Shown here: in pieces, positions 47,290 through 56,157 of the stretch
Layout: every line of letters begins with the position of its first letter
Numbering within the stretch: the stretch's first letter is position 1
NCBI RefSeq assembly: GCF_009902005.1
Contig: NZ_WUTT01000001.1
Location: 2,800,805 to 2,864,804 of the forward strand
Length of the DNA: 64,000 bases
Reading direction: 5' to 3'
DNA from: Halomonas alimentaria
Lineage (GTDB): Bacteria > Pseudomonadota > Gammaproteobacteria > Pseudomonadales > Halomonadaceae
Notes under the pieces: generated by a model
What the model saw: only the letters and a program-made list of their open reading frames with translations
Databases searched by the model: none
Told to the model about the DNA's origin: nothing
Translations under genes and position numbers: made by a program

Positions 47290-47571
47290 ATGGGAAACGC
47301 GAGCCCGCGGGACGAGAGCCGACTGACCCTGGTGGGACTGCTGCTGGCCGCCGGCCTGGCGGTATGGCTGCTGTTCGAGCCCGAGCTGATCGGTGCCCTG
47401 CCCATGCCGCTGAGGTTGCCGCTGGTGCTGCTGGGTGTTGCCACCCTGGGGGCGGCCTTTTCCGCCCCACTGGTGATGGAGAGGGCCAGGCGGGCGCCGT
47501 CGTCAGCCTGGCGGCTGGGGGCCCTGGTCGCCTTCACCCTGCTGCTGGCGGGACGGGCGCTCTCGGGGTAG
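47290..47571 (+). CDS. small membrane protein, 93 aa
   Basis: An inner-membrane protein with about three hydrophobic segments (LTLVGLLLAAGLAVWLLF, LPLVLLGVATLGAAFSAPLVM, LGALVAFTLLLAGRALS) joined by short basic loops. I do not recognise it; similar small three-helix proteins are common near respiratory and membrane genes. ATG 47290 has GGAGG 7 bases upstream, which sets the start despite longer in-frame sequence before it. It lies between ompW and putA, both on the other strand. Confidence 0.68.
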   Translation: MGNASPRDESRLTLVGLLLAAGLAVWLLFEPELIGALPMPLRLPLVLLGVATLGAAFSAPLVMERARRAPSSAWRLGALVAFTLLLAGRALSG

Positions 47572-47599
47572 ACCGGCCCGCCGAAAAACGCCGCTAACG

Positions 47600-47627
47600 C
47601 AGCGGGCCGCCCGAGGGCGGCCCGCTG
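47600..47627 (-). terminator. hairpin downstream of putA (distal)
   Basis: Perfect 12-bp stem CAGCGGGCCGCC / GGCGGCCCGCTG with a 4-base loop. On the minus strand a GTTTTT run follows after about 10 bases, so it may be the real end of the putA transcript. Confidence 0.55.
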
Positions 47628-47670
47628 GTGGGAAGGGGCAGGCGAGGGCCTGCACGGTGTGGGTGGGATG

Positions 47671-47693
47671 GCGCGAGGGGGATACCCTCGCGC
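47671..47693 (-). terminator. hairpin directly after the putA stop
   Basis: Perfect 9-bp stem GCGCGAGGG / CCCTCGCGC with a 5-base loop, 12 bases past the putA stop. No T-run, so perhaps an mRNA 3'-end stabiliser rather than a terminator. Confidence 0.45.
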
Positions 47694-47705
47694 GTCTTGC
47701 CTGGC

Positions 47706-50700
47706 CTACTCGGCCGTGGCCAGCAGGCTGGCGTTGCCCCCCGCCGCGGTGGTGTCGATGCACAGGTGGCGCTCCACCACGTAGCGCTCCGGGGCGATGG
47801 CCTGGGTCTCCAGCGGCACGATGGCGCCTTCGCGCGCGGCCAACGCCAGGCGCAGCTCGCGGGTCCAGTCGCTGGTGCCGGCCGCGGCGACGCTGGCGAT
47901 GCCCGCAAGCTCGGTCAGCGTCTCGGCCGCCACGCTGCCGTCGAGGCCGGCGACCGGTGCTCCCGCCTCGACCAGCGGCCCCACCGCCTGGCTCGCCCCC
48001 GGGGCGACCACCAGCGCAGGGGAGCCGCAACCGAGTGCCTGTACCGCCTGGGCGATGGCGATCTCCAGGGTCGGGCCGAGGCACAGCACCATGCCCTTCG
48101 GGTACATCGACAGGCGGTTGCTTTCCCCGGTGGGCCCGGGCAGCGTCTGGGGCGTCATGTCCAGCGCCGCGGTCTCGGCCAGCGCCTTGCGGATCACCCC
48201 GCCCTTGCCGGAGAGTGCGCGACGCAGCACCTCCACGCGATCGGGGCGCGCCGACCAGTTGCGCGCATCGAGGCCATCCAGCGCCGCCTGCAGCGCCTCC
48301 TTGCCGATGGCGTCACCCTCGGGCGCCGCGAGGCGCTCCTCCCGGGCGGTACGCCGGAAGCGGTTGACGTAGAGCGGGCCGCCCGCCTTGGGGCCGGTGC
48401 CCGAGAGCCCCTCGCCGCCGAAGGGCTGGGAGCCGACGATGGCGCCGATCTGGTTGCGGTTGACATAGATGTTGCCCACGTGGATGCGCTCGACGATCTG
48501 CTGCACGCGGTCGTCGATGCGGGTGTGCAGGCCGAAGGTGAGGCCGTAGCCACGGTCGTTGATGGTGTCCACCACCTTGTCGATGTCGCGCGCCTTGAAG
48601 GTGGCCACGTGGAGCACCGGGCCGAAGATCTCGCGCTCGAGGTCCTCGATCCCGCCGACCTCGACCACGGCGGGGGTGACGAAGGTGCCGACGTCCGGCG
48701 CAGGCAGCTTTTTCAATACCTTGCCGGCCTTTTCCTTCTCCGCCACGTAGGCGCTGATGTCGGCCTGGGCCTCGGCGTCGATCACCGGCGAGACGTCGGT
48801 GTCGGTGTTCCAGGGGTCGCCGATGGTCAGCGCGTCCATGGCGCCGTCGAGCATATGCAGTAGCCGCTCGCGCGCCTCCTCCTGCACATAGAGCATGCGC
48901 AGCGCCGAGCATCGCTGGCCGGCCGACTGGAAGGAGGAGATCAGGATGTCGCGCACCGCCTGCTCGGTCAGCGCCGTGGAGTCCACGATCATGGCGTTCA
49001 GGCCGCCGGTCTCGGCGATCAGGATGGCATCCGGCCCGGCGTTCTGTGCCAGGGTCTTGTGGATGATCTGCGCCACCTCGGTGGAGCCGGTGAAGCAGAC
49101 CCCAGCGATGCGTGGATCGCTGGTCAGCGGTGCGCCCACGGTCGGGCCATCGCCGGGCAGCAGCTGCAGCGCCGCCTCGGGCAGGCCCGCCTCGCGCATC
49201 AGCTCGACGGCCCGCGCGGCGATCAGCGGGGTCTGCTCGGCAGGCTTGGCGAGCACCGCGTTGCCGGCCGCCAGGGCCGCGGCGATCTGGCCGGTGAAGA
49301 TGGCCAGCGGGAAGTTCCAGGGGCTGATGCAGACGAAGGTGCCCCGAGCGCTGCCGGGCTCCTCCGTCTCCAGCCGCTCGCACTCGTTGGCGTAGTAGCG
49401 CAGGAAGTCGACCGCTTCGCGCACCTCGGCGATGCCGTCGAACATCATCTTGCCCGCCTCGCGGGTGCAGATCACCGTCAGCTCGGCGATGTGCTCCTCG
49501 TAGAGGTCGGCGGTACGTCGCAGTACCTCGGCGCGGTCGGCCACGGGGCGCGCCGACCACTCCTGGAAGCCCGCCTCGGCGGCGTCGAGGGCGGCCGTCA
49601 CCTCCTCAGGCGTGGCCTCATGTACCTGGCCGACGACCCGGGTGCCGTCGGCGGGTGAGAGGGCATCACGGGCCTCGCCCCGGGGCGCGGGGCTACCGGC
49701 CAGCATGGGGCCGGCGCGCCAGGTAGTGTCGGCGAACGCCTCGCGGGCCTTCAGCAGCGGTAGGATGGAGGCGGGCTCATTGATGCGGTAGCCACGGGAG
49801 TTTTTCCGGTCAGGTGCGAAGAGCTCGCCGGGCTGGCGGATCATGGGGCTGGCAATGGTGTCGCCCAGCTCGAGCAGACCGGCCACCGGGTCCCGGGCCA
49901 CCTCGCTCGGGGGGATCGAGTCGTCCACCACCTGGTTGACGAACGAGGAGTTGGCCCCGTTCTCCAGCAGGCGACGCACCAGGTAGGCGAGCAGGTCGCG
50001 GTGGGCGCCCACCGGGGCGTAGATGCGGCAGTGGGTCCCCTCGGTCTCCTTGACGATCTGGTGCAGCGATTCGCCCATGCCGTGCAGGCGCTGGAACTCG
50101 TAGCTGTCCTTGTCGTCGCCCGCCATGGCCACGATGGCGGCGCAGGTGTGGGCGTTGTGGGTGGCGAACTGCGGGTAGATGCGGTCCCGCCGCTCGAGCA
50201 GGAGCCGCGCACAGGCCATGTAGCTGACGTCGGTGTTGACCTTGCGGGTGAAGACCGGGAAGGTCTCGACGCCCATCTCCTGGGCCAGCTTGATCTCGGT
50301 GTCCCAGTAGGCGCCCTTGACCAGGCGTATCATGATGCGCCGGTCGTGGCGCTCGGCGAGGTCGTAGAGCGCCTCGATCACCGGGGCGGCGCGGCGGCCG
50401 TAGGCCTGCACCACGATCCCGAAGCCGTCCCAGCCGTCGAGGCTGGGGTCGGCCATCAGCGCCTCGATCACGTCCAGCGAGAGGTCCAGGCGGTCCTGCT
50501 CCTCGGCGTCGATGTTGAAGCCGATGTTGGCCTTCGCTGCCTGCTGCACCAGCTCCTTGGCGCGCGGCACCAGCACCTCCATCACGGTCTCGCGGTGGGT
50601 GGTCTCGTAGCGCGGGTGCAGCGCCGAGAGCTTGACCGAGATGCCGGGGCTGCCACGCACGTCGCCCTTGGCCTGCTTGGCGATCGCCGCGATCGCCGCG

Positions 50701-51371
50701 GCGTAGGCCTGGTGATAACGCAGGGCGTCCTCGTCGGTGCGAGCCGCCTCGCCGAGCATGTCGTAGGAGTAGGTGTAACCTTGCTTCTCGAGGTCACGGG
50801 CATTCTTCATGCCCTCCTCGATGGTCTGGCCGAGCACGAACTGGCGGCCGAGGATGCGCATCGACTGGCCGACCGCGGTGCGGACCACGGGCTCGCCCAT
50901 GCGTCGCACCAGGCCGCGCAGCGCGCGCACCGGCCCCTTGGGATCGTCGTCGAGCACCTTGCCGGTCAGCATCAGCGCCCAGGTCGAGGCGTTGACCATC
51001 GATGACGAGGATTTGCCCAGGTGGGCTCCCCAGTCCGACGGCTCGATCTTGTCGTGAATCAGGTCGTCGATGGTCTCGGCATCGGGGACCCGCAGCAGGG
51101 CCTCGGCCAGGCACATCAGGCCGACCCCCTCGGCGGTGGAGAGGCCGTATTCGGCCAGGAATGCCTCCATCATCGAGGGGGAGGTCTCCTTGCGTACGCG
51201 GGCCACGTATCCCGCGCCGGCCTCGGCGATCCGGCGGCGCTCCTCCTCGGAGAGTCGGAGTTGCTCCAGCAGACCCTTCAGCACGCTGGCTTCATCAATA
51301 GAGTAGTGGTCGCGGATACGCGTACGCAGGGCGTTCTCGACCGGCTGGGGACCCGGGTTGGCGTGGTTCAT
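47706..51371 (-). CDS. putA: bifunctional proline dehydrogenase / L-glutamate-gamma-semialdehyde dehydrogenase PutA
   Basis: A 1221 aa enzyme that oxidises proline to glutamate in two steps with substrate channelling. Domains in order: helical N-terminal region with EAFLAEYGLSTAEGVGLMCLAEALLRVPDA; FAD-binding proline dehydrogenase barrel (GYTYSYDMLGEAA, IMIRLVKGAYWDTE near 350); P5C dehydrogenase with catalytic C821 in SAGQRCSALR and FTGSTEVA; and a C-terminal domain of about 200 residues typical of long PutA. It starts MNHANPGPQP and lacks the ribbon-helix-helix DNA-binding domain found in E. coli PutA, so it cannot act as its own repressor. Regulation probably falls to the PruR-like AraC protein upstream. 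Confidence 0.96.
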   Translation of the reverse strand: MNHANPGPQPVENALRTRIRDHYSIDEASVLKGLLEQLRLSEEERRRIAEAGAGYVARVRKETSPSMMEAFLAEYGLSTAEGVGLMCLAEALLRVPDAETIDDLIHDKIEPSDWGAHLGKSSSSMVNASTWALMLTGKVLDDDPKGPVRALRGLVRRMGEPVVRTAVGQSMRILGRQFVLGQTIEEGMKNARDLEKQGYTYSYDMLGEAARTDEDALRYHQAYAAAIAAIAKQAKGDVRGSPGISVKLSALHPRYETTHRETVMEVLVPRAKELVQQAAKANIGFNIDAEEQDRLDLSLDVIEALMADPSLDGWDGFGIVVQAYGRRAAPVIEALYDLAERHDRRIMIRLVKGAYWDTEIKLAQEMGVETFPVFTRKVNTDVSYMACARLLLERRDRIYPQFATHNAHTCAAIVAMAGDDKDSYEFQRLHGMGESLHQIVKETEGTHCRIYAPVGAHRDLLAYLVRRLLENGANSSFVNQVVDDSIPPSEVARDPVAGLLELGDTIASPMIRQPGELFAPDRKNSRGYRINEPASILPLLKAREAFADTTWRAGPMLAGSPAPRGEARDALSPADGTRVVGQVHEATPEEVTAALDAAEAGFQEWSARPVADRAEVLRRTADLYEEHIAELTVICTREAGKMMFDGIAEVREAVDFLRYYANECERLETEEPGSARGTFVCISPWNFPLAIFTGQIAAALAAGNAVLAKPAEQTPLIAARAVELMREAGLPEAALQLLPGDGPTVGAPLTSDPRIAGVCFTGSTEVAQIIHKTLAQNAGPDAILIAETGGLNAMIVDSTALTEQAVRDILISSFQSAGQRCSALRMLYVQEEARERLLHMLDGAMDALTIGDPWNTDTDVSPVIDAEAQADISAYVAEKEKAGKVLKKLPAPDVGTFVTPAVVEVGGIEDLEREIFGPVLHVATFKARDIDKVVDTINDRGYGLTFGLHTRIDDRVQQIVERIHVGNIYVNRNQIGAIVGSQPFGGEGLSGTGPKAGGPLYVNRFRRTAREERLAAPEGDAIGKEALQAALDGLDARNWSARPDRVEVLRRALSGKGGVIRKALAETAALDMTPQTLPGPTGESNRLSMYPKGMVLCLGPTLEIAIAQAVQALGCGSPALVVAPGASQAVGPLVEAGAPVAGLDGSVAAETLTELAGIASVAAAGTSDWTRELRLALAAREGAIVPLETQAIAPERYVVERHLCIDTTAAGGNASLLATAE

Positions 51372-51388
51372 GGTTGCTCTCCTGCAAG

Positions 51389-51408
51389 TGGCCCCGCGTG
51401 CGGGGCCA
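51389..51408 (-). terminator. putP-putA intergenic hairpin
   Basis: Perfect 9-bp stem TGGCCCCGC / GCGGGGCCA with a GT loop, between the putP stop and the putA start. No T-run. It may tune the ratio of transporter to enzyme or protect the putP mRNA end. Confidence 0.45.
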
Positions 51409-51446
51409 CATGACATTGCTTGGTTCAGCGCGGAACCTGCCCTGAC

Positions 51447-52937
51447 CTAGCGCTCGATATGCTGATATTCACCGGCATCGGCGGTGGCGAGGCTCACCAC
51501 CATGATGGCCACCCAGGCCGCGATGAAGCCGGGGATGATCTCGTAGACACCGGGTCCGCCCATGAAGGAGCCGTTCCAGCCCAGCGAGATCCAGATCATC
51601 ACGGTGAGGGCACCGACCACCATGCCGGCGATGGCGCCGGCGCCGTTGGTGCGCCGCCACATCAGCGAGAGGATGATCAGCGGGCCGAAGGCCGAGCCGA
51701 AGCCTGCCCAGGCGTTACTGACCAGGCCCAGCACCTGGGAGTCGGGGTTGGAGGCGATCATCACGGCGACGATGCCCACCAGCACCACGCACAGGCGACC
51801 GATCGCCACCGTCTCCTTGTCGGAAGCCTGCTTGCGCAGGAAGAGCCGGTAGAAGTCCTCGGTCAGCGACGAGGAGGAGACCAGCAACTGGCTGGAGATG
51901 GTGCTCATGATCGCTGCCAGCAGCGCGGCATACAGGAAGCCGGTGACCAGCGGGTGGAACAGCAGGTCGGCGAGGATGATGAAGATGGTCTCCGGGTCCT
52001 CGACATCCATGCCGTTGCGCACGGCGAAGGCGCGGCCGAACAGGCCCAGTGACACGGCGCCGATCAGCGAGATGGCCATCCAGGACATGCCGATGTTGCG
52101 TGCCACCGGAACCTCCTTGAGGCTGCGGATGGCCATGAAGCGCACGATGATGTGCGGCTGGCCGAAGTAGCCCAGGCCCCAGGTCACCGCGGAGAGCCAG
52201 CCGATGATCGTCAGGCCCTCGGTCCAGGTGAGCAGGGAGGGGTCCACCTCATTGAGCGTCTGGGAGGCCTGGGCGAAGCCGCCGCCGCCCTCACCGAAGA
52301 GCACCACGGCGGGCATGATCACCAGCGCCAGCATCATGATGCAGCCCTGCACGAAGTCGGTCAGGCTGACGGCCAGGAAGCCACCGATCACGGTGTAGAC
52401 CAGCACGATGCCCAGGGTGATGACGACCCCGGCGCTGTAGTCGCTCATGCCGCCGAAGTTGAACACCCCGGCGAAGGCGCTCTCGAACAGCTTGCCGCCC
52501 GCCACCAGGCCGGAGGCGGTGTAGACCGCGAAGAACACCACGATGACGACCGCCGACACGGTGCGCAGCGACAGGGCGCGGGTCGGGAAGCGGTTGGCCA
52601 GGAACTCGGGGATGGTGATCGCGTTGCCGTAGTGGACCGTCTGTTCACGCAGACGCGGCGCCACCAGGGTCCAGTTGAAGAAGGCGCCCACCAGCAGGCC
52701 GATGCCGATCCAGGCCGAACCGAGGCCCGACACGAACATGGCCCCCGGCAGGCCCAGCAGCAGCCAGCCGCTCATGTCCGAGGCCCCCGCCGACAGCGCG
52801 GCCACCTTGGGGCTCAAGCCGCGGCCCCCCAGCATGTAGTCCTCGGAGGACGAGGTAGCCTTCTGCATCGCATAAACGCCGATGGCGATCATGAGTACGA
52901 AGTAGCCCAGCAGGCTGATCCATACACCAGTTTCCAT
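51447..52937 (-). CDS. putP: sodium/proline symporter PutP
   Basis: A 496 aa SSS-family carrier (E. coli 502) that imports proline with Na+. About thirteen membrane segments; hallmarks include LGGRGLSPKVAALSAGASDMSGWLLLGLPGAMF (Na+ and substrate-site residues in helix 2) and WISLGWNGSFMGGPGVYEIIPGF in the last helices. Start ATG 52937 follows GGAGA 6 bases upstream; ATG 52955 would add MNWRVF. Sits 75 bases upstream of putA on the same strand. Proline here is a food source and also a compatible solute for salt stress. Confidence 0.96.
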   Translation of the reverse strand: METGVWISLLGYFVLMIAIGVYAMQKATSSSEDYMLGGRGLSPKVAALSAGASDMSGWLLLGLPGAMFVSGLGSAWIGIGLLVGAFFNWTLVAPRLREQTVHYGNAITIPEFLANRFPTRALSLRTVSAVVIVVFFAVYTASGLVAGGKLFESAFAGVFNFGGMSDYSAGVVITLGIVLVYTVIGGFLAVSLTDFVQGCIMMLALVIMPAVVLFGEGGGGFAQASQTLNEVDPSLLTWTEGLTIIGWLSAVTWGLGYFGQPHIIVRFMAIRSLKEVPVARNIGMSWMAISLIGAVSLGLFGRAFAVRNGMDVEDPETIFIILADLLFHPLVTGFLYAALLAAIMSTISSQLLVSSSSLTEDFYRLFLRKQASDKETVAIGRLCVVLVGIVAVMIASNPDSQVLGLVSNAWAGFGSAFGPLIILSLMWRRTNGAGAIAGMVVGALTVMIWISLGWNGSFMGGPGVYEIIPGFIAAWVAIMVVSLATADAGEYQHIER

Positions 52938-53287
52938 GAAAACTCTCCAGTTCATCAGGGTGGAGCTTGGCTCCAAGTGGTTGGTGCCAGTGCCGAGGGG
53001 TCGGCAGTCGGACACCACTTTATTGACCTTGTTGTATCGATCTCGCCACGCCCGGATGTTCCGAGGCTTGTTGGCGGTGTCTTCCGGTGGTGGCCTCCTG
53101 TGATGTCAGTCGGTTCGTGTGGCGTCCGGGGCTGGACCCCCTCTCCGGCCTCGCCGGCGCCATGAGGGCGAAGCTCTTGCAGCCTGGCCTGCCCCTGACT
53201 GTAGGTGTCAGGCGCCGATGATGCTTATGGATTCCGCGGGAGTTGTTGCGAAAACCGCGGTAATTGCCCGACGATGGCGTCAGATGG
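52938..53287. other. 350-base gap between putP and the PruR-like gene
   Basis: No gene is visible. The strand of interest is minus, leading to putP. The gap contains an AT-rich patch around 53021-53040 (complement of TTTATTGACCTTGTTGTATC) that could hold a promoter, and the motif CCGCGGTTTTCGC (minus) nearer the regulator gene. I did not find convincing -35/-10 spacing or a clear AraC-type direct repeat. Confidence 0.4.
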
Positions 53288-54115
53288 TTAGACTTTTGTC
53301 TTAATTCGTGGTGAGGGAGCGGCGCGTCCCAGCGCGCCGGCGGTGGGCCGGGACGTGGCGGCCAGGCGCCCACGCAGGCGGCTCGGTGGCTGGCCATACG
53401 CCTCGCGACAGGCGTGGGAAAGCGCGCTCTGGGTGCTGAAGCCGGTGAGGGCGGCGATCTCGGCCAACGGCAGCCGGCTCTCGTCGAGCAGGCGCCGGGC
53501 AGCCTCCAGGCGCCGCCGGCGCACGAATTGCCAGGGTGTGAGACCGGTCTGTTGACGGAAGCAGTCGCGGAAGTGCGACTCGCTGAGGCACGCTTCTCGG
53601 GCCAGGTCGGCGACGCTCAGCCGGCGGGCAAGATGCGCCTCGATGAAACGCTCGAGTCGCTCCAGGTCGAGTCGCGGGGCAGGCGGCGGTTCATCACGGG
53701 CCAGGCGGCTGTGCAGGCAGCCCAACAGGGTGGCGGCGAGGCGCTCGCCCTGCTCGTGGTCGTGGGCCGAGTGTTCGAGTTCCAGCAACAGGAATTCCAG
53801 GTAGCGCTTGAGCGGGTCGTCCAGGGTAAAGAAGCGGGGAGCATCGAACAGCCGGGAGAGCCGCTGCTGGTGCCCGGTCAGGGCCACGGATCGGGTCGGC
53901 AGGTCGAGAATCAGCTGGCGGTTGTCGCCGGTGCCTGCGTAGTAATGCACATGGTTGGCCGGCACGATGCAGCCGGAGAGCGCCGAGATGGCGCCGCCCA
54001 GCCCCTCGATCTCGAACTCCGCGCGGCCGCGAAGGCCGATAACCACCTGATGGAAGTCATGGGCATGGTGGTGGGTAGCGGTATCGAGGGGAATCTGGCG
54101 GATCACGCTGGGCAT
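53288..54115 (-). CDS. AraC family regulator, PruR-like (proline utilisation)
   Basis: A 275 aa AraC-type activator. The N-terminal cupin region (HHHAHDFHQVVIGLRGRAEFEIEG) likely senses the ligand; the C-terminal double helix-turn-helix includes LSVADLAREACLSESHFRDCFRQQTGLTPWQFVRRRRLEAARRLL and LAEIAALTGFSTQSALSHACREAYGQPPSRLR. The position directly upstream of putP-putA matches Pseudomonas aeruginosa PruR, which activates putAP in response to proline. Since this PutA lacks a DNA-binding domain, such an activator is expected. A basic tail of about 25 residues ends the protein. Confidence 0.85.
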   Translation of the reverse strand: MPSVIRQIPLDTATHHHAHDFHQVVIGLRGRAEFEIEGLGGAISALSGCIVPANHVHYYAGTGDNRQLILDLPTRSVALTGHQQRLSRLFDAPRFFTLDDPLKRYLEFLLLELEHSAHDHEQGERLAATLLGCLHSRLARDEPPPAPRLDLERLERFIEAHLARRLSVADLAREACLSESHFRDCFRQQTGLTPWQFVRRRRLEAARRLLDESRLPLAEIAALTGFSTQSALSHACREAYGQPPSRLRGRLAATSRPTAGALGRAAPSPRIKTKV

Positions 54116-54173
54116 GGCGGCCTCCCTCAGGCTGGCGGGCGAAGTGACATTTTACCTCTTGCGGCAGGATGTC

Positions 54174-54548
54174 TCATTCCACGCTGCGTTGACGCTCGCG
54201 CAGGGCCTGGCGGCTCGCCAGGTGGGCGCGCAGCGCCTCGAGCTCGCCATGTCCCGTCGCGTCCAGCAGCGGCTTGCCGCGGGCGGCGCGGCCGTGGTTG
54301 CCGTGCTCTTCCATCAGGCGCTGGGCACGGCGTCGCACGCCATCCAGATAGTCGTCGTGACGGATCGGGTAGCCCATGATGGCGTTCCATTCACTCTCGT
54401 TCACGCGGCCCTCCAGGGCCTGGTCGAAGAGCGTCAGCAGCTGCTCGGGGTCGGTGCGAAAGCGCGGCGTGCCGGAAAGCAGCAGGAGTCCGACCATGCC
54501 ACCGAAGATCAGCAGGCAGACGGCGAAGACCAGCAGGAAGAGGGCCAT
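54174..54548 (-). CDS. small membrane-anchored hypothetical protein, 124 aa
   Basis: One long hydrophobic stretch at the N-terminus (MALFLLVFAVCLLIFGGMVGLLLLSG) followed by a charged cytoplasmic part with TPRFRTDPEQLLTLFDQALEGRVNESEWNAIMGYPIRHDDYLDGVRRRAQRLMEEHG. I do not recognise the family. ATG 54548 has GGAG 6 bases upstream; ATG 54560 would add MELA. It is just downstream of tRNA-Gly on the same strand, with a 62-base gap, so tRNA processing and this mRNA may share a transcript (inference). Confidence 0.68.
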   Translation of the reverse strand: MALFLLVFAVCLLIFGGMVGLLLLSGTPRFRTDPEQLLTLFDQALEGRVNESEWNAIMGYPIRHDDYLDGVRRRAQRLMEEHGNHGRAARGKPLLDATGHGELEALRAHLASRQALRERQRSVE

Positions 54549-54610
54549 GGCAAGCTCCATCGTGACCCCGTGTATCGGGGAAGGGAGGGCCACGGAGGGC
54601 GGGAAGAAAC

Positions 54611-54684
54611 TGGAGCGGGTGAAGGGAATCGAACCCTCGTCTTAAGCTTGGGAAGCTTCTGCTCTACCATTGAGCTACACCCGC
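54611..54684 (-). tRNA. tRNA-Gly, anticodon CCC
   Basis: 74 bases including an encoded 3' CCA. On the minus strand: acceptor stem GCGGGTG / CACCCGC, D-arm GCTC AATGGTA GAGC, anticodon loop TTCCCAA (anticodon at 54650-54652), and T-arm with GGTTCGATTCC. It closely resembles E. coli glyU. The outermost anticodon-stem pair (G27-A43) is mismatched, an oddity worth checking. It reads GGG codons. Confidence 0.93.
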
Positions 54685-55108
54685 GATACCGAATCGATAG
54701 TAAAACCAACCGCTTAGCCATGCAAGCCCGAGCCGGTGGTTTTTCCGGGATGGCGGCGTGGCGGCGCCAAGCGGCTGTTTTACCAAGGGCTATTCCCGGC
54801 GAGGCAAGAAAAATTCGGTTGTGTCGCGAACTTTTTCTCCAGCCGCTGTCTGATCCTGTACAGCCAGTCGCAATAGCAGTCGCTAACACTGTTGCCCCAC
54901 TGGCAGTTTCGATCGCATCTTGGCCGCCTCCTTCGAGGCGGCCTTCTTTCTGGTTCATCGCATTTTGCCGGGAAACGCGGCACGGATCTTCAGGAAGAAG
55001 TATTCCGTGTCGCGGTACCCATAGGCCTACTCGGATTTACCGCCGTTTCTCTATCCCGCCGTCGCCTAAGAGTACTTCGTTTTCACGCCAGTCTGCGAAG
55101 AACCAGAA
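54685..55108. other. 424-base structured gap without a recognisable gene
   Basis: No ORF here has a family I know; frames crossing it look like shadows. It holds a plus-strand terminator (54922-54951) with no gene before it, and an imperfect 11-bp inverted repeat CGCGGCACGGA / TCCGTGTCGCG (54976-54986 and 55004-55014). A small RNA or a decayed gene are the main explanations. Confidence 0.45.
54922..54951 (+). terminator. orphan rho-independent terminator
   Basis: Perfect 9-bp stem GGCCGCCTC / GAGGCGGCC with loop CTTC (a very stable UUCG-like tetraloop), then TTCTTTCT. It is oriented for the plus strand, where no protein gene lies upstream for over 800 bases, so it may end a small RNA starting in 54780-54900. 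Confidence 0.65.
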
Positions 55109-55143
55109 AAATCGCCCCCATGGCCTGGCCATGGGGGCGATTT
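55109..55143 (-). terminator. rho-independent terminator of the RpiR-type gene
   Basis: Near-perfect stem AAATCGCCCCCATGG / CCATGGGGGCGATTT followed on the minus strand by TTTTTCT, 28 bases past the stop at 55171. Confidence 0.85.
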
Positions 55144-55170
55144 ACATTAGACTGCTATCCAGTTTTCAGC

Positions 55171-56130
55171 TTAGGAGCTTTCCACATAGGCGCCCATCGC
55201 CCGCATCCGTGATTCGAAGCTCGCCACGTTGTCCACAAGGTCGTCTGGGCCGAACGCCACGCACTCGGCGAGCAGCGTCTCCACCAGGGTGATGGCGGAG
55301 AGGATCGACGGGAAGAAGTGCGGTGTGGCGTTGGCGACCGGGAAGGTGATGGTGGCCCCCGGCACCAGCGGCGAGCGCAGGGTGTCGGTGATGACGATGG
55401 CGCTTACCCCCGCCGCCCGGGTGATCTCGAGAGCCCGCATGGTCTCGGCGCAGTAGGGCTCGAACCCGAACACTACGACCACGTCCCCCTCGCCGAAGGG
55501 CGCAAGCTCGGTAAGCAGCCCCCCCTCCTGGCCGCGGATCAGCTGGATATTGGGCATGGCGATGCGCCCCACATAGGCGAAGTGGTAGGCGCAGGCGAAG
55601 GTGTCACGAAACCCCACCACGGCGATCCTGTCGGCCCCCAGCAGCAGCCGGGCGGCCTCGCGCACCCGTGCCTGGTTGTCCGCGGTAAACAGCCGCCCGA
55701 TATTGTCGAAGGCGGCATCCCCCACATCGAGGAACACCTGGTCATCGGTCTGGCTGGCCAGGCTGCGCAGCTGGCTGGCGCGTCCGGAGAGCTCCACCGG
55801 GCCGGCCTGTACCGCCGACTGGAACACCTCACGAAACTGCTCATAGCTGTCGAAGCCCAGGCGCTTGGCCAGGCGCACCAGTGACGAGGCGGTGACCGCG
55901 GCCGCCGAGGCCGACTTGCGGATCGACTGGAAGGCGATCTCCACCGGGTGTTCCAGCACGTAGCCTGCGGCCAGCTTGAGCTGCGGGCTGAGCTCGGGAT
56001 AGGCCTCGGCGAGCTGCTGGTTGACCGCGTCCAGGCGGCTCGGGCCGGCGTCCACCGGGGCGTCGTCTTGGCGATCGTTTTCCAGCACGGCGGTCTCCTG
56101 AGTGGTCGTGGATGAGGCAGGGGCGCGCAT
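55171..56130 (-). CDS. RpiR family transcriptional regulator (HTH_6 + SIS domain)
   Basis: A 319 aa regulator. The N-terminal HTH includes LAEAYPELSPQLKLAAGYVLEHPVEIAFQSIRKSASAAAVTASSLVRLAKRLGFDSYEQFREVF. The C-terminal SIS domain (DRIAVVGFRDTFACAYHFAYVGRIAMPN, GEGDVVVVFGFEPYCAETMRAL) binds a phosphosugar-like effector in relatives such as HexR. The gene it controls is probably the divergent operon starting at 56358. Start ATG 56130 lacks a clear Shine-Dalgarno; longer starts exist (for example ATG 56208), so the N-terminus is uncertain. A PsrA-like box lies just upstream of the chosen start. Confidence 0.85.
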   Translation of the reverse strand: MRAPASSTTTQETAVLENDRQDDAPVDAGPSRLDAVNQQLAEAYPELSPQLKLAAGYVLEHPVEIAFQSIRKSASAAAVTASSLVRLAKRLGFDSYEQFREVFQSAVQAGPVELSGRASQLRSLASQTDDQVFLDVGDAAFDNIGRLFTADNQARVREAARLLLGADRIAVVGFRDTFACAYHFAYVGRIAMPNIQLIRGQEGGLLTELAPFGEGDVVVVFGFEPYCAETMRALEITRAAGVSAIVITDTLRSPLVPGATITFPVANATPHFFPSILSAITLVETLLAECVAFGPDDLVDNVASFESRMRAMGAYVESS

Positions 56131-56157
56131 TGTAACCGATGTGTTCGGCAGGGTGGT

